From Acanthosoma haemorrhoidale (lineage: Eukaryota; Arthropoda; Insecta; Hemiptera; Acanthosomatidae), in NCBI GenBank assembly GCA_930367205.1, contig OV884014.1, positions 114,397,768 through 114,461,767 of the forward strand: a stretch of DNA of 64,000 nucleotides. Reading direction: 5' to 3'. A program made the position numbers and the translations under genes. Each line of letters opens with the position of its first letter. The first letter of the stretch is position 1. The notes beneath the pieces were generated by a model. The model was not told the DNA's origin. It made no database searches and saw nothing but the letters and a program-made list of their open reading frames with translations. Below, one piece after another: positions 36,796 through 47,690 of this stretch.

Positions 36796-38460
36796 CTGAA
36801 CCCCAAACACCGAACCTAAAACAAAGGGAAAAAAATTAGAACTAAGATGTAAATAATAAAAATAATGATAAATATTAAGTGGCCTATTGTTTTTAGTAAT
36901 TTCCGAGCCCGAATACCAGACGACAGGGCAAACGCTTTATGTCCTACAAATTATTCATTCTATCTAAATTTTAAATGCAAGCAAATTTAATAAAAGTGGT
37001 CATTGTTAAAAAAATAGTTTATATTCCGAATATCTAACACAGGTCTTATCTGACACCACACTACCCAGGCTGTTAACTTCCAGTGCTGGCCAATACTGCA
37101 TATTTATAATATCAAGAAGGCTTACACACTTCTCATATGTCATTGGTAGACTGTTTAAAGAGGGGACGGTACAATAACTTATCAGTAGCCCAAGCCATTT
37201 ATAATATTAATATATTAGTTTTTAATGACTAAACTTTTGCAGCAACAAATTGTATTTCGATTATGCTGGGAGCCGTGATTGTATAAATGAGTGGACGAGT
37301 TTGTCAGGGTATCGGCTTATGTGGATTATAGAAAGACTTTAGATCTTCAACATCAGTTGAATCAGTCAACGTCTCTCTCCAACTATCTCATGCTAGGCCT
37401 AATGCCGTCAAGTTACTAGTTTCCAGACAAATTTAGCATTAATAAATTTGATCGAATATAATAGAAATATAATATCACTCATTCATCATCCTTAACATCG
37501 CCCATTTATTTTTTTTTATCCATTTTATAAATTTTAGTTCGATAGAATCACACTTTAAGTATTGCTATCTTAGGAACATACAGGACCGGCGAAATATGAT
37601 TTTGCTTATTTGAAAGTAGGGGCCCAACCTTCGGGCTCGGCTACAAAACCTGTTCCGTTCGATGTGGCAGTAAGAATTGACTGATCGACCAAATGAAATT
37701 CAATATAGCTTACAACTAAGTTTCTATAGACCAGCTTTTTGCCTGGAATTTTATCTAAATGCCAAATATTTGGGCTATTAATGACAATATTTCTGTACTC
37801 GCGCTATTAATATTAGTTAAAAATTGTGTCAAAACTAATTATAGTTACCAACTGTGATACAATAAGATGAATATTTTAACTTATGAGATGTTTTCCCAAC
37901 ACTCCTACTCTTCGTTACTATTTGTAATATAACATATTTATATTGATGTATGTACTTACATGTCGATAGATATCCAAAACTCTGGTGAGTGTGAAGTGCA
38001 GCTCCAAGTGTCACGTGGACCAACTTTAGATTCAATATTAATCACTATCATAAGTGAAATACAGCCCTAAAACAGTTAGTTATTAAAGAATAAAAATTAC
38101 TATATTTAATTATGTATTTGCTTATTTAGCCTTTTCTATGTCTTATTACTGTCTTAAAAAATGTAATTTACATTAATCAAAGGACAGAACCCTTTCAATC
38201 AGGATAAATTATTATGATCAACCTGCCAAACTATATTCGTCAGTATTGTCAAACTAGTTTAAAAGAAAAATGACACTTGAAAAACAAGCCTATCATAGAC
38301 ATTATACTTGTAATAAGTTTTTTTATTGCTCCATTGAATTTATGACAATGGTGACTATTTTTTTTATTTCAAAGAAATGGTAGGGATACCCGTTGTATGT
38401 TGGATTTATTTATTTATTATGTTGGATTTACTTAAATTATCAATTGCTAGTTGAATATAT
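36796..38460. other. Intergenic stretch with one minus-strand exon-like frame
   Basis: At 38068-37957 (-) an acceptor-like TGTTTTAG is followed by an open frame (ESKVGPRDTWSCTSHSPEFW) that ends at a good donor, GACAT|GTAAGT. No family is recognised. Short hairpin-like GGGCTCGGC motifs occur at about 37635 (and its complement near 36907). Confidence 0.3.
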
Positions 38461-39240
38461 TAGGGTCGTTTTTTTACATTGATAAATTTTTAACAAGTTT
38501 TTGTTTTTAATCAATCACCATAAGTCCTCCTATTCTTAATATAGAAATTGATATACATAATTTTTCTGAGTTTGATTTAATTCTATTTATTTGATTGATG
38601 AATATAATCATGTAATAATTAAATAAATAGCAAATTATTATTATTCTATAAATTGTGATATATAGTATTCATGAATTTGTTGTATTGTTTATTAATATTC
38701 ATGCTATGTGGTTAATTGATGAAAATCCTATAATTTTTCGTAGGGATGTTTGATTAATTCCCCCTACAGCTCCTATTGTAGCTGATATAATGATTGTAAT
38801 GGTTAATAATATTATATTGTTTTGTATATTTATTAATATTCTTAGGGGGGCAATTTTTTGCCTTGATAAAATTAGACACCCATCTCAAGAAAGTTTAGAT
38901 ATAATTTCAGGCACTCATATGTGGAAAGGGACACTTCCTAATTTGATTAATAGTCTTTTTTCATAGTGTACTAATTTTCAATGGCGGATCGATAAAAATC
39001 AATTGGTTTTTGAGCAAAATATCTAGGGATGGCATTTTGGACATCATCCAATTTTTTTTAATTTTTTGCCACTTAGAAAACGTTATAGCGATCGGAATAA
39101 ATGGAAATCCGATGGCCCAATATCGGGCACGTTTGGTGGGTTTTTGTAATCAACAGTAATTTGTAATTTGAAAAATCTGTTAAAATATTCCATTTAAAGC
39201 TGGTCATAAGGTCACTTCCAGGAAGATTATGTGTTGAGAT
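38461..39240 (-). mobile_element. Mariner family A fragment, interrupted by mitochondrial DNA
   Basis: The outer part 38461-38515 (AAATTTTTAACAAGTTTTTG) and the inner part 38954-39240 (GTGTACTAATTTTCAATG onward) align to adjacent parts of the intact end at 58840-59060. Between them about 26 bp of mariner are replaced by ND2 sequence. The inner part has the same internal deletion as the 33.2 kb fragment. Confidence 0.85.
38516..38953 (-). pseudogene. ND2: NUMT: mitochondrial ND2 fragment
   Basis: On the minus strand this segment reads as NADH dehydrogenase subunit 2 in the invertebrate mitochondrial code, open for about 146 codons: LLIKLGSVPFHMWVPEIM, then KLSWDGCLILSSQKIAPL, GAVGGINQTSLRKIMGFSS, INHMAWMLMNN, ending MLSMGGL. 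Four tryptophans are written TGA and would be stops in the nucleus, and AGA/AGG fall at Ser positions. The KLG-PFH-W and GG-NQTSLRK-M-SSINH blocks are ND2 hallmarks. No other mitochondrial gene flanks it: both sides are mariner. It is a nuclear copy without function. The lack of frameshifts argues for a fairly recent transfer. Confidence 0.93.
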
Positions 39241-39720
39241 ATGTAAAGCTTTAATTGTTGATGGACATCGTAATAGCTTAGTTAGTTATTGAATGAGAAT
39301 TAGTTATCGCTTTAGCAAACAAACATAAAAGTACCGAAATATGTAGCGTTCGACCTGGCAGTAAGGAGTTACTGTATTTTGACCGATCGTCCAAAGTCCA
39401 AGTTGGCGAACCTGTCCCGACCGGCAAACCAGCTGTTTTTCTACGTCTTAACTTAATATCCGTTATTTCAGCTATTATCCTTTTAATGAATTTGTGACCC
39501 CTCTATATACTATTTGTAATTAAAATGTATTTAAACTATTAATGTTATATATAAGTGATAAATAAAATAAGTTTTTAATTTACGAGATATTTTTTTTCAA
39601 AATCTCCTTTCTACAGAACAATCTGTTATATATAACATGATCGTTGAGTGAGTTAAATTTTATTAAAGAAGACAAATTTTTCCGCAGTTTGGCATTCAAT
39701 AAAATTAAAAATAAATAAAT
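39241..39720. other. AT-rich spacer
   Basis: No gene or repeat boundary recognised. Confidence 0.35.
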
Positions 39721-39727
39721 AATTAAA

Positions 39728-40215
39728 AAACCTTTATTATGATAAAATTACAATCTGTCTTATGAGGCAATAAGTAATTGTGATAAATGTTCTCATTCAT
39801 ACCATATTTAAAATTTTCATTCACTCGCTCATTCATACAGCATTTACAAACAGCCCGGAGGCCTCCCAAGTCCACATGGTTGTCAACTCCCTCGCATGCG
39901 AAAGAGGAAGCGGACTCTTGGGAAGTCCCCCACGCTCCTCCGTCAGCCGCGTCACCGGATAGAGGCAGCGGAGGCTGACGAAGAGCGTGAGAGCCACAGA
40001 TGATCAGGACATGATTGGAGAAACTGGCAATTGCCAGGACTCCCACTGTCACGCATTTATAGCAGGTCACGAAGCCACTGCCGTTTTAGTCTCCGAAGAG
40101 GATTATAGGGATGAGTGGTGCAGTGCAATGACTGTGCTATAGGGTGGTTGGATAGGTTACTATGGAATTTCATGAACTTGGATGGGATGAGTTCAAGAAT
40201 GTAAGGTATATTAAG
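39728..40215 (-). pseudogene. LINE family 1 C-terminal end and 3' tail
   Basis: In element orientation the C-terminal codons FHSNLSNHP, QSLHCTTHPYNP and RRLKRQWLRDLL lead to a stop near 40055. The tail with CAGTGGGAGTCCTGGCAATT follows, ending at TAATAAAGG near 39732. The frames at 39723-40070 are tail sequence. Confidence 0.85.
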
Positions 40216-40219
40216 ATCG

Positions 40220-40930
40220 AAATAAATAATAAAGGTAAGACAGAACTAAATTAGCTCAGTTGATTTACTAAAAGTCAGAGTTCAAAGCAAAATAAATTAA
40301 ATCCAAAATATTTTAGAATAAAATTAAAATAATAATGTATAATTTAGATAGTACATATTTAGACGAGACTTTTGCATGGTTTAGTGGTTACCGTAATTGC
40401 TTTGCATTGCTGAGCTCAAAGGACTTTGCCCGATCGCTAACGAGTAGGAATATCCACCGTACTCTCCTAATTATGAAACAATGCCAATGAAATCCAGTGC
40501 CAAGGATCACATTGACTTTGAAATATTTTTCGAATTAATTTTTCTTTTCTTTGTGTAATATCTGATTATTAACTACACGTAATTAATTTGGCTTGAACAA
40601 TTAAACAGTGCGTGTTACTCGACCGATATTCTAGAATGCACTGTTTTCAATTGTTTTTTTGTTTTGTTCTTTTAATTTGCATGGCTTTGTTTTAATTTTT
40701 GAATCATAATGTTTTATTTACGAGTAAAGTTTTAATAAAATTCTGGAATGGAAATTAGGGCAGGCTATTTATACTTGAAGTGACTTCATTTACTGCAAGC
40801 GGAAGTTATGGCTTTAAAAGATCATTTCGCCATTTTAACAAGTGGTCACTTAAATTATACCTTTGACAGATGCCATCACATCAAAAGTAATGAACTGTTT
40901 AATTTTAAATTTTCAATAAAAGCTTTGTTT
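40220..40930. other. Intergenic stretch, no gene recognised
   Basis: TGGTTTAGTGGTTACCG at about 40378-40394 resembles a pol III A box, but I found no B box. Nothing else stands out. Confidence 0.35.
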
Positions 40931-40934
40931 TGTT

Positions 40935-41184
40935 GTGTTTTTTCTTTCATAGCCCCTTTAAATTTACATATAATTATAAATCCTCAGGCGAATCTATTTA
41001 CAAATTATTTTTGTATTGTAGCGTCGCTACATTATATACAGGTTTTGTTGTTTTATAAAAATTATATAATGAATAAACAAGTATAATGATATACGTGACT
41101 GGACTAAACTGACTAGTAAATGTGATGGGGCTCACCTTTCTGATCAACCTTAAAACTAACTTACATACTAATTCTTAACCTGCC
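40935..41184 (-). repeat. LINE family 2 3' tail
   Basis: In element orientation it starts at the TTAAGAATTAGTATGTAAG block (about 41180). It passes the AGGTGAGCCCCATCACATT hairpin (about 41120-41138) and ends with the terminal hairpin near 40978-40997. Closely similar to the 13.0 kb tail. Confidence 0.8.
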
Positions 41185-41189
41185 CACGG

Positions 41190-41415
41190 TATTTTTTTTA
41201 TTGCAGCACTCGTATATACTTTCAACGGGTCATATATGAAATATGTAAATTTCACATACCATACTGAATCATCAATAATTTAAATAAACATTTTGATTAG
41301 TCTAAACTGTATGCTAATACTGTGTGAAGTATGGAATTTACTTCTGATGTGTCAAAGTTAAAATGTGAGAAATTGCTGCAAGTTAAAATATATGTACGAT
41401 ATTCAATGTCGTTAC
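41190..41415 (+). repeat. Penelope-like 3' sequence, inverted relative to 54430-54680
   Basis: It shares ACTTTCAACGGGTCATA, TTTCACATACCATACTG, AATTTAAATAAACATTT, GAAGTATGGAATTTA and AAAATATATGTACGATATTC with the complement of 54430-54680. Assignment to Penelope rests on the coding remnant next to the other copy. Confidence 0.6.
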
Positions 41416-41814
41416 CTCAACAGATTAACAGTGGTGATTTTGAAATAAAAACAATATTAATTGATATTAGAATATGTACTAAAAAACAATATTTGGACCT
41501 CGACTGTGTTCTAAGGTTGTCACTGTCTGGATTGAGAAGAAGGTGTGAGGATATGAATTTTTAGCCTTGCAAATATGTAATCTAATTAGCGACAAGTAGG
41601 CGCCAATTCCTGACAATTAGCAATGATTGAATCACATACTACTAATTGTTATTACTTATTATTAATAACTCTCTTAAATTGTGGTTAGTATTTTTAATTT
41701 TTTAATACTAGCCGAATGGTATTTTCAAATAGGATATAATAAGCATTTCAAAAAAAAATTGTATTATGTGAGTTGTGACATGAGCCAGGGGGTCAGGTTA
41801 GGTTTGACAGGGGA

Positions 41815-42067
41815 GGTTACGTTGTCATTTAGTAGACCATTGCTCTCATAGCAACATCTCTTGGGCTGTTCATTCTGCACATTGCTACCACGTCTTCGGA
41901 TCGATAGAAATGTGAGGATAATCGAACGGAACCGTGAACAATATAGTGATGTAAAGGTAAAGAAGGATGACTATTGCATAATCTCTCCTCATTTGGTTGC
42001 TGCCGCTGAGGTAAGTTGGACGAGGACCTTGTTGCGCTGTTAAATAACACAGAGTATAGTTGTCATC
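41815..42067 (+). promoter_or_regulatory. Probable 5' leader and promoter region of the PLCXD gene
   Basis: An arthropod-type initiator candidate (TTCATTC at about 41870) lies about 200 bp upstream of the start codon. GAG|GTAAGT at 42008-42016 is a good donor and AACACAG at about 42046-42052 a possible acceptor, which would make an intron of only about 42 nt. The + frame at 41861-42043 crosses this leader and has no known motif. No TATA box is evident. Confidence 0.35.
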
Positions 42068-45000
42068 ATGCAGATCAACCTGCCGACTTGGATGGCATCT
42101 CTCAGCCCTCAGCTCAAAGCAGCTCCGATAATATCCCTAGCCATTCCAGGTACGTCTGGCCTATCTCTGTATTCATTTAGAATTGATTAAAACCCAATTT
42201 TATAGCTTAAATCTCTCAGCTTGTCAGGTTATAACTGTTATTCTGAGCCCTTAGGTATTAGTGATTGAAACTCGGAATCTTCATATTGTCAACCTAATGA
42301 CCATATGAGGTCTCCTTATGAATGTCGGTTTTTGCTATTATAGAATAGTATTGTGTAGGTCTCATCTATCAATTTTTTTGTATTGTTATATTTAATGTGG
42401 GTAAAGTATTAAATCAAAATGAAGGAATTTATAATTAATTCCTATTTCTACAATCATTTTTAAAAACTTGGTACTCTGAAGGTAGTTATAAATACTATTC
42501 AAATGTGACTCACAGAAATGATTATACTTCATCTGGGTTCAATCAGAGACTAAAGTCAAATATTTTCTTAATAAATTCTATATAAATGTTGATTATCTGT
42601 TCAAGAAGAATACCCTAAAGTTGCTATTTATTATGATCGACAATCGATTCAATCTATACGTCTGCTCTAAAACAATATAAACAGGATTTAATCGTACTTA
42701 ATTTTGGTACATATATATATTATTAAACCCTCCATCCTAGAAATTCTGACTGGACAAAACACAATTTACAATTGTAAGGTAACCAACACATTTTCAAATA
42801 TTTTTTAAAGAATGTACTAGAAATATTTATCGAAAAAGCACAACAAATATTTTAATAATAGTGTAACATCCATTGCGCTATTTATTTCTTATATAATACT
42901 ATGTTAATCCTAGCTATGAAATAATTATTTCACATTCGAGACCTTATTACCAGAATAAGAGGAATGAACAGCTTATACTCCCAGGCTAATGGTCTAATGG
43001 CGTTCTTTCCCTCCTTTCATCGTCACCTTACAGTACATGTCAATTTTTTGTTAAAATATTTCACATTAGATACTAGTTCTTAATTATGCTTAAACTTAAA
43101 TTTAACTCTAATCTGATATGTATCAAACTTGTATTACTGAGAGAATTTCATCTATTACAGAGGAAACAAATGTTTTGATAATGTAATTTAAGTTTATTGA
43201 GTAAAAAATCGATTCTTATTGTTCATGAAGTAGTGAGATAGCAATGGTTTAATTCTAAATCACTTAGAAAAATTTCTCATTACAAAAACTAAAACATTAT
43301 TGTGTTTTTTTATGTGTAAATAATACAGCTATTGATTTAGTATATTTGCAAGCAGTTATAATTCTGTATAGTAATTGTTTAAGTTAATGCTATCTGTTTT
43401 AAAATTTACTGTATTTATTATTTTTTCTTACTGTTACCGTGTGTCATTTTTCTTATATTATGGTACACATTATCTGTATGTGTAGGTTCTCACGATTCGA
43501 TGACTTATACTATTACCAAAGATTCTCCGGTGGCTCCTGATGCAGAAAAAATTGTTCAAGAACTTATAAAGTTTTGTGGCATTATTGTACGTCCCATTGT
43601 CCACAGCTGGTGTGTAACACAAAATTGCACAGTTTTAGAACAGCTCGATCTTGGAATTAGGTAAAAATGAATGTATTTTTTTTATTTATATATTCTATCC
43701 TCACAGATTTAGTCATAACTTGAAAAATTAAATAGCCTGTGAGAAATAACTTGAAAATGCTTCAAAGTCTCTTAATAGATATGGAGGCAATATGTTTAAC
43801 CTACCTCCTGTTATTATATGTTAACAAAAATGTATACACCATAGCCCAAGGTGTTGTTAAATGTAACTTTAAAATTTTAGATCATTTTCATGACCACTAA
43901 TGAATAAACAGACAATCAAACAGACAAAAGACTAATCACCTTTTTTGAAAGTAGAACCCCCACTTTTGGGGGCGCCGAATAGACAGAGCATTTACTAAAT
44001 TTATTTTATCAATTTTAGGTACTTTGATCTCAGATTGGCTACAAAAGAGGGAACGGATGATTTTTATTTTGTTCACGGGCTCTACGGAGACAAGGTCAAC
44101 ACCATTTTTCAAGATATAAGGGACTTTCTCGACAGCCATCCGAAGGAAATCGTCATTTTAGATATGCAACATTTCTATTGGTTCAACCAGAGTGACCATC
44201 AAAATTACATCAGCTTATTAGAAGGGATGTTCCCGAGGATGTTGTGCCCGTTTCCAGACAATATCAAAGATGTCACTCTGAACTGGATGATGCAGAATCA
44301 ATATAGGGTATTTATATCTCACAAGTTATTTAATTTTTTTTTTTTCAATTAAACATGTTTTATTTGAAATTTATCTCAGTCAACTGAATAATATTTATGT
44401 TTCATCATCATCCCTTAATGAACTTTAAGGAGAGAGAATATAGCCCAGGCAATGATTGTGATAAAATTAAATATATGTTTTGAATAGATGAAGCATGTGA
44501 AGATCTATGAAAAAGAACATTCTTAAGATAATTATAAATTAAAAAGGTCTAATTGTACTTTAAGTTCATTCTTATCCGCGAGTACATAAATGAGTAGAAG
44601 AGTTTTTTGGGAGATCGGCTTAGGTTGATGAAAAAAGGGTTGTTAGGTTTTTATCAAATTTATTCTAGGGTTATTCACAGTTCCACAAAATGTTTAAAAC
44701 AGTCAACATCCACGTAATCTCACAATAGGACCTGATGTAAACAAATTATGCCGAAGCATTGTCGATTAATTAATTCATCAACCGAAGTCGATATCCGAAT
44801 TGAAAAGGTCTAAATTTAATGTAATCGTCTTAGATAGCTCAACTAATCAGGGTTATAAATAATAATTAGGAGTTGTCTTCTCTAATCCCAATGTTTTAAT
44901 AATCATTAGTCAAAGAAAAAGTGATCAGGGGTTCAAACCCAGAACCAACTCATCTCCGGCCAGGTGCTGTTCCTTCTGAGCTATTGTACATTGAACAACA

Positions 45001-46741
45001 GCTGTGTCACTACCCAATGTTTCTTTTCAACTATCAGGTCTCATTAAGGGTGTCCCAGAATTAACGCAAGATTTAAATTTGCCGCCATTTGTGCAGCTGG
45101 CAACCCTAAAAAAAAAAACAATTTGACAGTTTAGAGTTAGTAAAAATGGAGCGTTACAAGATAGAACAACGTGTCTTTATGTTGAACATTATCTTAAAAA
45201 TAATCAAAAAGATGGTGCTACATGCCATACAGCCCATGAAACAATTCAAATACTGCATGAGACATTTCGTGTACTCTCTCGTTTCGGTGATCAGAATTGG
45301 CCCCTAGATCGTGTGATTTAACACCTTTAAATTTCGTTTTATGGGGTTATTTGAAGTCAAAGGTGTATGTCAACAAGCCCACATCCACCCGTGCATTAAA
45401 AGAGGAAATTCAACGCTGCATCAACAAAATTCAACCACATTTATGGCAAATGGTCATGGAAAATTTTGACAAAAGAGTACGTATGTGCCAGCAAAGTCGT
45501 GAAGGCCATTTCCCCGATGTGTTATTCCATAGATAACCCTATGCTATTTACATTATAATTCAATAAAAAAATAACAACAAAAATACTAAAAACTGTGTTT
45601 TCTATCTAAATCAAATCTTGCGTTAATTCTTGGATACCCTATGTAAACTCTGAAACCATCACCAGAGCGATATTTATTCAACGAGACTACCCCTGTGTTG
45701 TCTGTTGCCTATTCACATTTTCTGGAATCTTTTGTTTTTTTGGCCTGAACACTTTTCTACTTCTGGACAAAAGTGAGAAAAGCCTTGTAGTTCTCCTCTC
45801 TTTCGACTAGCTAAAGGAAATCAGCTTCCCGCGAGATATACGTATAGTCCTGACACACGCAGAAGTTGTGCTCTTGCCTGTTCCAGACCTTGAAAGGGGA
45901 GCACTACTGCGTCTTCCTGCCCTCCTGTACCTAACCAGAATCCCCGGTGAGTTTCTGGGAACTCCATTACTCCAGAGAGACCTCCAACCCATCTTGGCCT
46001 CAGCCTTGCCACAGCCTGGCTGTTTGCCAAAGTTTAATTTTTTAAATGCTGTCTCGTCAAGATAATAATTCAATTGCTGGCTAATACGGATGATTCTCTC
46101 TGCCTGTTAACCACTGTATGGTGCCACGTCTCCTCCGCTTCACTAACCACCATCCCTTCACTAACAACTAAAAATCCCTCTTCCCTCTTACAACACCATC
46201 CTCTCTCCATGACATCGTCGAGTATAAGTGACGCAAGAAAGGCATGATCATTTTATATCAGACTCAGTCTTCGTAAAATGGTGTATGATGAACTTCATCT
46301 ATTGAGCAAAAAACAAAATGTCTTTTCTATTTAAATGAAACTCAAAACGTTTAATCACTTATTTCGTTTCAGGTCATTGTCATATACAGAAATAGTTGTG
46401 CTAAGCTGTACAAGTTCCTCTGGAGATCGGAGGTCTGGCCGACGCCCTGGCCTCAGACGATGTCCACCTACGAGCTGATCAAATTCCTTGACAACCAGCT
46501 CAACAATCGCCCGAAAGATGCCGGATTTGTCTCCCAATGCGTACTCACCCCGACCAATTGCACCGTCATGAAGTCTCCGTTCTCCAGTTTGAGGTCAAAG
46601 TGTGCAATCCCGGGTATAAAAGTGATTCTGCCTTGGCTCAACGGGAGGCAGCCCAGCTCAGTTAATGTAGTTATAGCTGATTTTGTTCAAATCGACAATT
46701 ATTGCTTTCCGTCATCGGTCGTTGCTTTGAATTTCAAATAA
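42068..46741 (+). CDS. PLCXD: PI-PLC X-domain-containing protein (PLCXD family)
   Basis: Four exons, all with GT-AG junctions and matching phases: 42068-42149, 43486-43660, 44019-44307 and 46373-46741. The product is 304 residues, close to vertebrate PLCXD1-3. The family has the catalytic X domain of phosphoinositide-specific phospholipase C without the Y, C2 or PH domains, and is thought to cleave phosphoinositides in the cytosol. Visible motifs are NLPTWMASL at the N-terminus (as in family members), IPGSHDSMTYTI with His30 as the first active-site histidine, and FDLRLA followed by FYFVHGLYGD with His105 as the second. EIVILDMQHFYWF comes next, and near the C-terminus NVVIADFVQIDNYCFPSSVV. 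The start is chosen because family proteins begin just before the NWM-like motif. Intron 3 holds a SINE-like fragment and a deleted Tc1/mariner-type element, intron 1 is AT-rich. AATAAA near 47271 could be the polyadenylation signal. Confidence 0.95.
44900..45000 (-). repeat. tRNA-derived SINE-like fragment in PLCXD intron 3
   Basis: The complement has an A box (TAGCTCAGAAGG-ACAGCACC) and a B box (GGGTTTGAACCCC) at tRNA-like spacing, without a clear anticodon stem or acceptor pairing. It is a SINE head rather than a tRNA gene. Confidence 0.6.
45047..45639 (+). mobile_element. Deleted Tc1/mariner-superfamily element, copy 2, in PLCXD intron 3
   Basis: The terminal sequences (GTGTCCCAGAATTAACGCAA on the left and its near-complement on the right) match copy 1 at 4544-5375, and TA lies at both ends. 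The + strand holds the N-terminal MERYK start at about 45147, then jumps to DGATCHTA and, at 45297-45536, encodes the C-terminal DLTPLNFVLWGYLKSKVYVN part. The deletion is larger than in copy 1. One sense-strand frame is nearly open to the end, but no catalytic core exists. Confidence 0.85.
45660..46080. other. GC-richer unassigned segment in PLCXD intron 3
   Basis: Unusually GC-rich for this window, with overlapping open frames on both strands (45807-46073). I recognise no family. It may be a foreign or transposon fragment. Confidence 0.3.
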
Positions 46742-47550
46742 CTGAGTGCTGCCCTTGGTTTCCTTTTAAGATGAGTTAATAAGGTGTAGTCATTTTATTT
46801 ATTACATTGCTAACTGTGAATTTAATTTGAGTGGATTGTTTTATTGAGAATCAGTGTGAATTGATGACAAGAATGTCATATATATCGGTGTGTAAGTCAC
46901 ACCATTAATTGAATAACAGAGCACATGTTATGTTTTTCAAATGGCGCTTTTTGATCTAGACGAGCAACTGCATTGCCAGGAAACAATTCACTCACAATTA
47001 TAGACATATTAAGTTTTATGAAATGATTGTTTTATACATTTGTGCAATATTTTTTTTAAGATTTGACCCTGATAGTTTTAATTCAGTATTGAAAAGATTA
47101 TATTAATTTAGAAATAGGTTTTGGAGAAGCTAGAAACAGTGAATTTATTTATTGTTTTTATTAGTCTTGAAAGTTCCTTCCCGAGAACAGTGACAATGTT
47201 AATTAACCTTTAAAAAAGAAATATTTAATGACACAATCGAAATCAAAAGATGCCGACAATAAGTTAAAACAATAAAAACTTCATTATAATTAATATATGC
47301 TGCTTCCTCTTAAATACATATTTCACTCAAGCTTTCTGAACCCTGAACTATTTTTGTTAAAGACATTTTTCTTAAAATTTCTAATGGCGAGAAGACCTTG
47401 GGGATATGTATTGGCATTTTGCCGATATTCTGCATGGACAACCGATCAAATGAAGGGAATCTTGTGTCTGTGTTTTCGTGGCAAATCTTCTTTTTAAAAT
47501 AAGTTTTCTCAATATTCAGATTTCTTGCCAAATCCTTTTTCAAATTAAAC
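46742..47550. other. PLCXD 3' flank
   Basis: AT-rich with AATAAA at about 47271. The frame 47297-47497 has no known motif. Confidence 0.4.
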
Positions 47551-47690
47551 AATTTCTGTTTAATTGTTAAGAACGACAAATTTCTGTTTAATTGTTAAGA
47601 ACGACAAATTTCTGTTTAATTGTTAAGAACGACAAATTTCTGTTTAATTGTTAAGAACGACAAATTTCTGTTTAATTGTTAAGAACGACA
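47551..47690. repeat. 28-bp minisatellite, five perfect copies
   Basis: The unit AATTTCTGTTTAATTG-TTAAGAACGACA is repeated five times without a mismatch at 28-bp spacing (47551, 47579, 47607, 47635, 47663). Confidence 0.98.

Noticed and set aside
40378..40470. A-box-like TGGTTTAGTGGTTA as a tRNA or SINE start
   Set aside because: No B box at the expected distance.
43936..44139. Minus-strand frame over PLCXD exon 3
   Set aside because: Shadow of the coding exon. The + strand frame is supported by family motifs.
47551..47690. Regular 28-bp repeats as a CRISPR array
   Set aside because: Units are contiguous with no spacers, and the context is an insect genome. It is a minisatellite.
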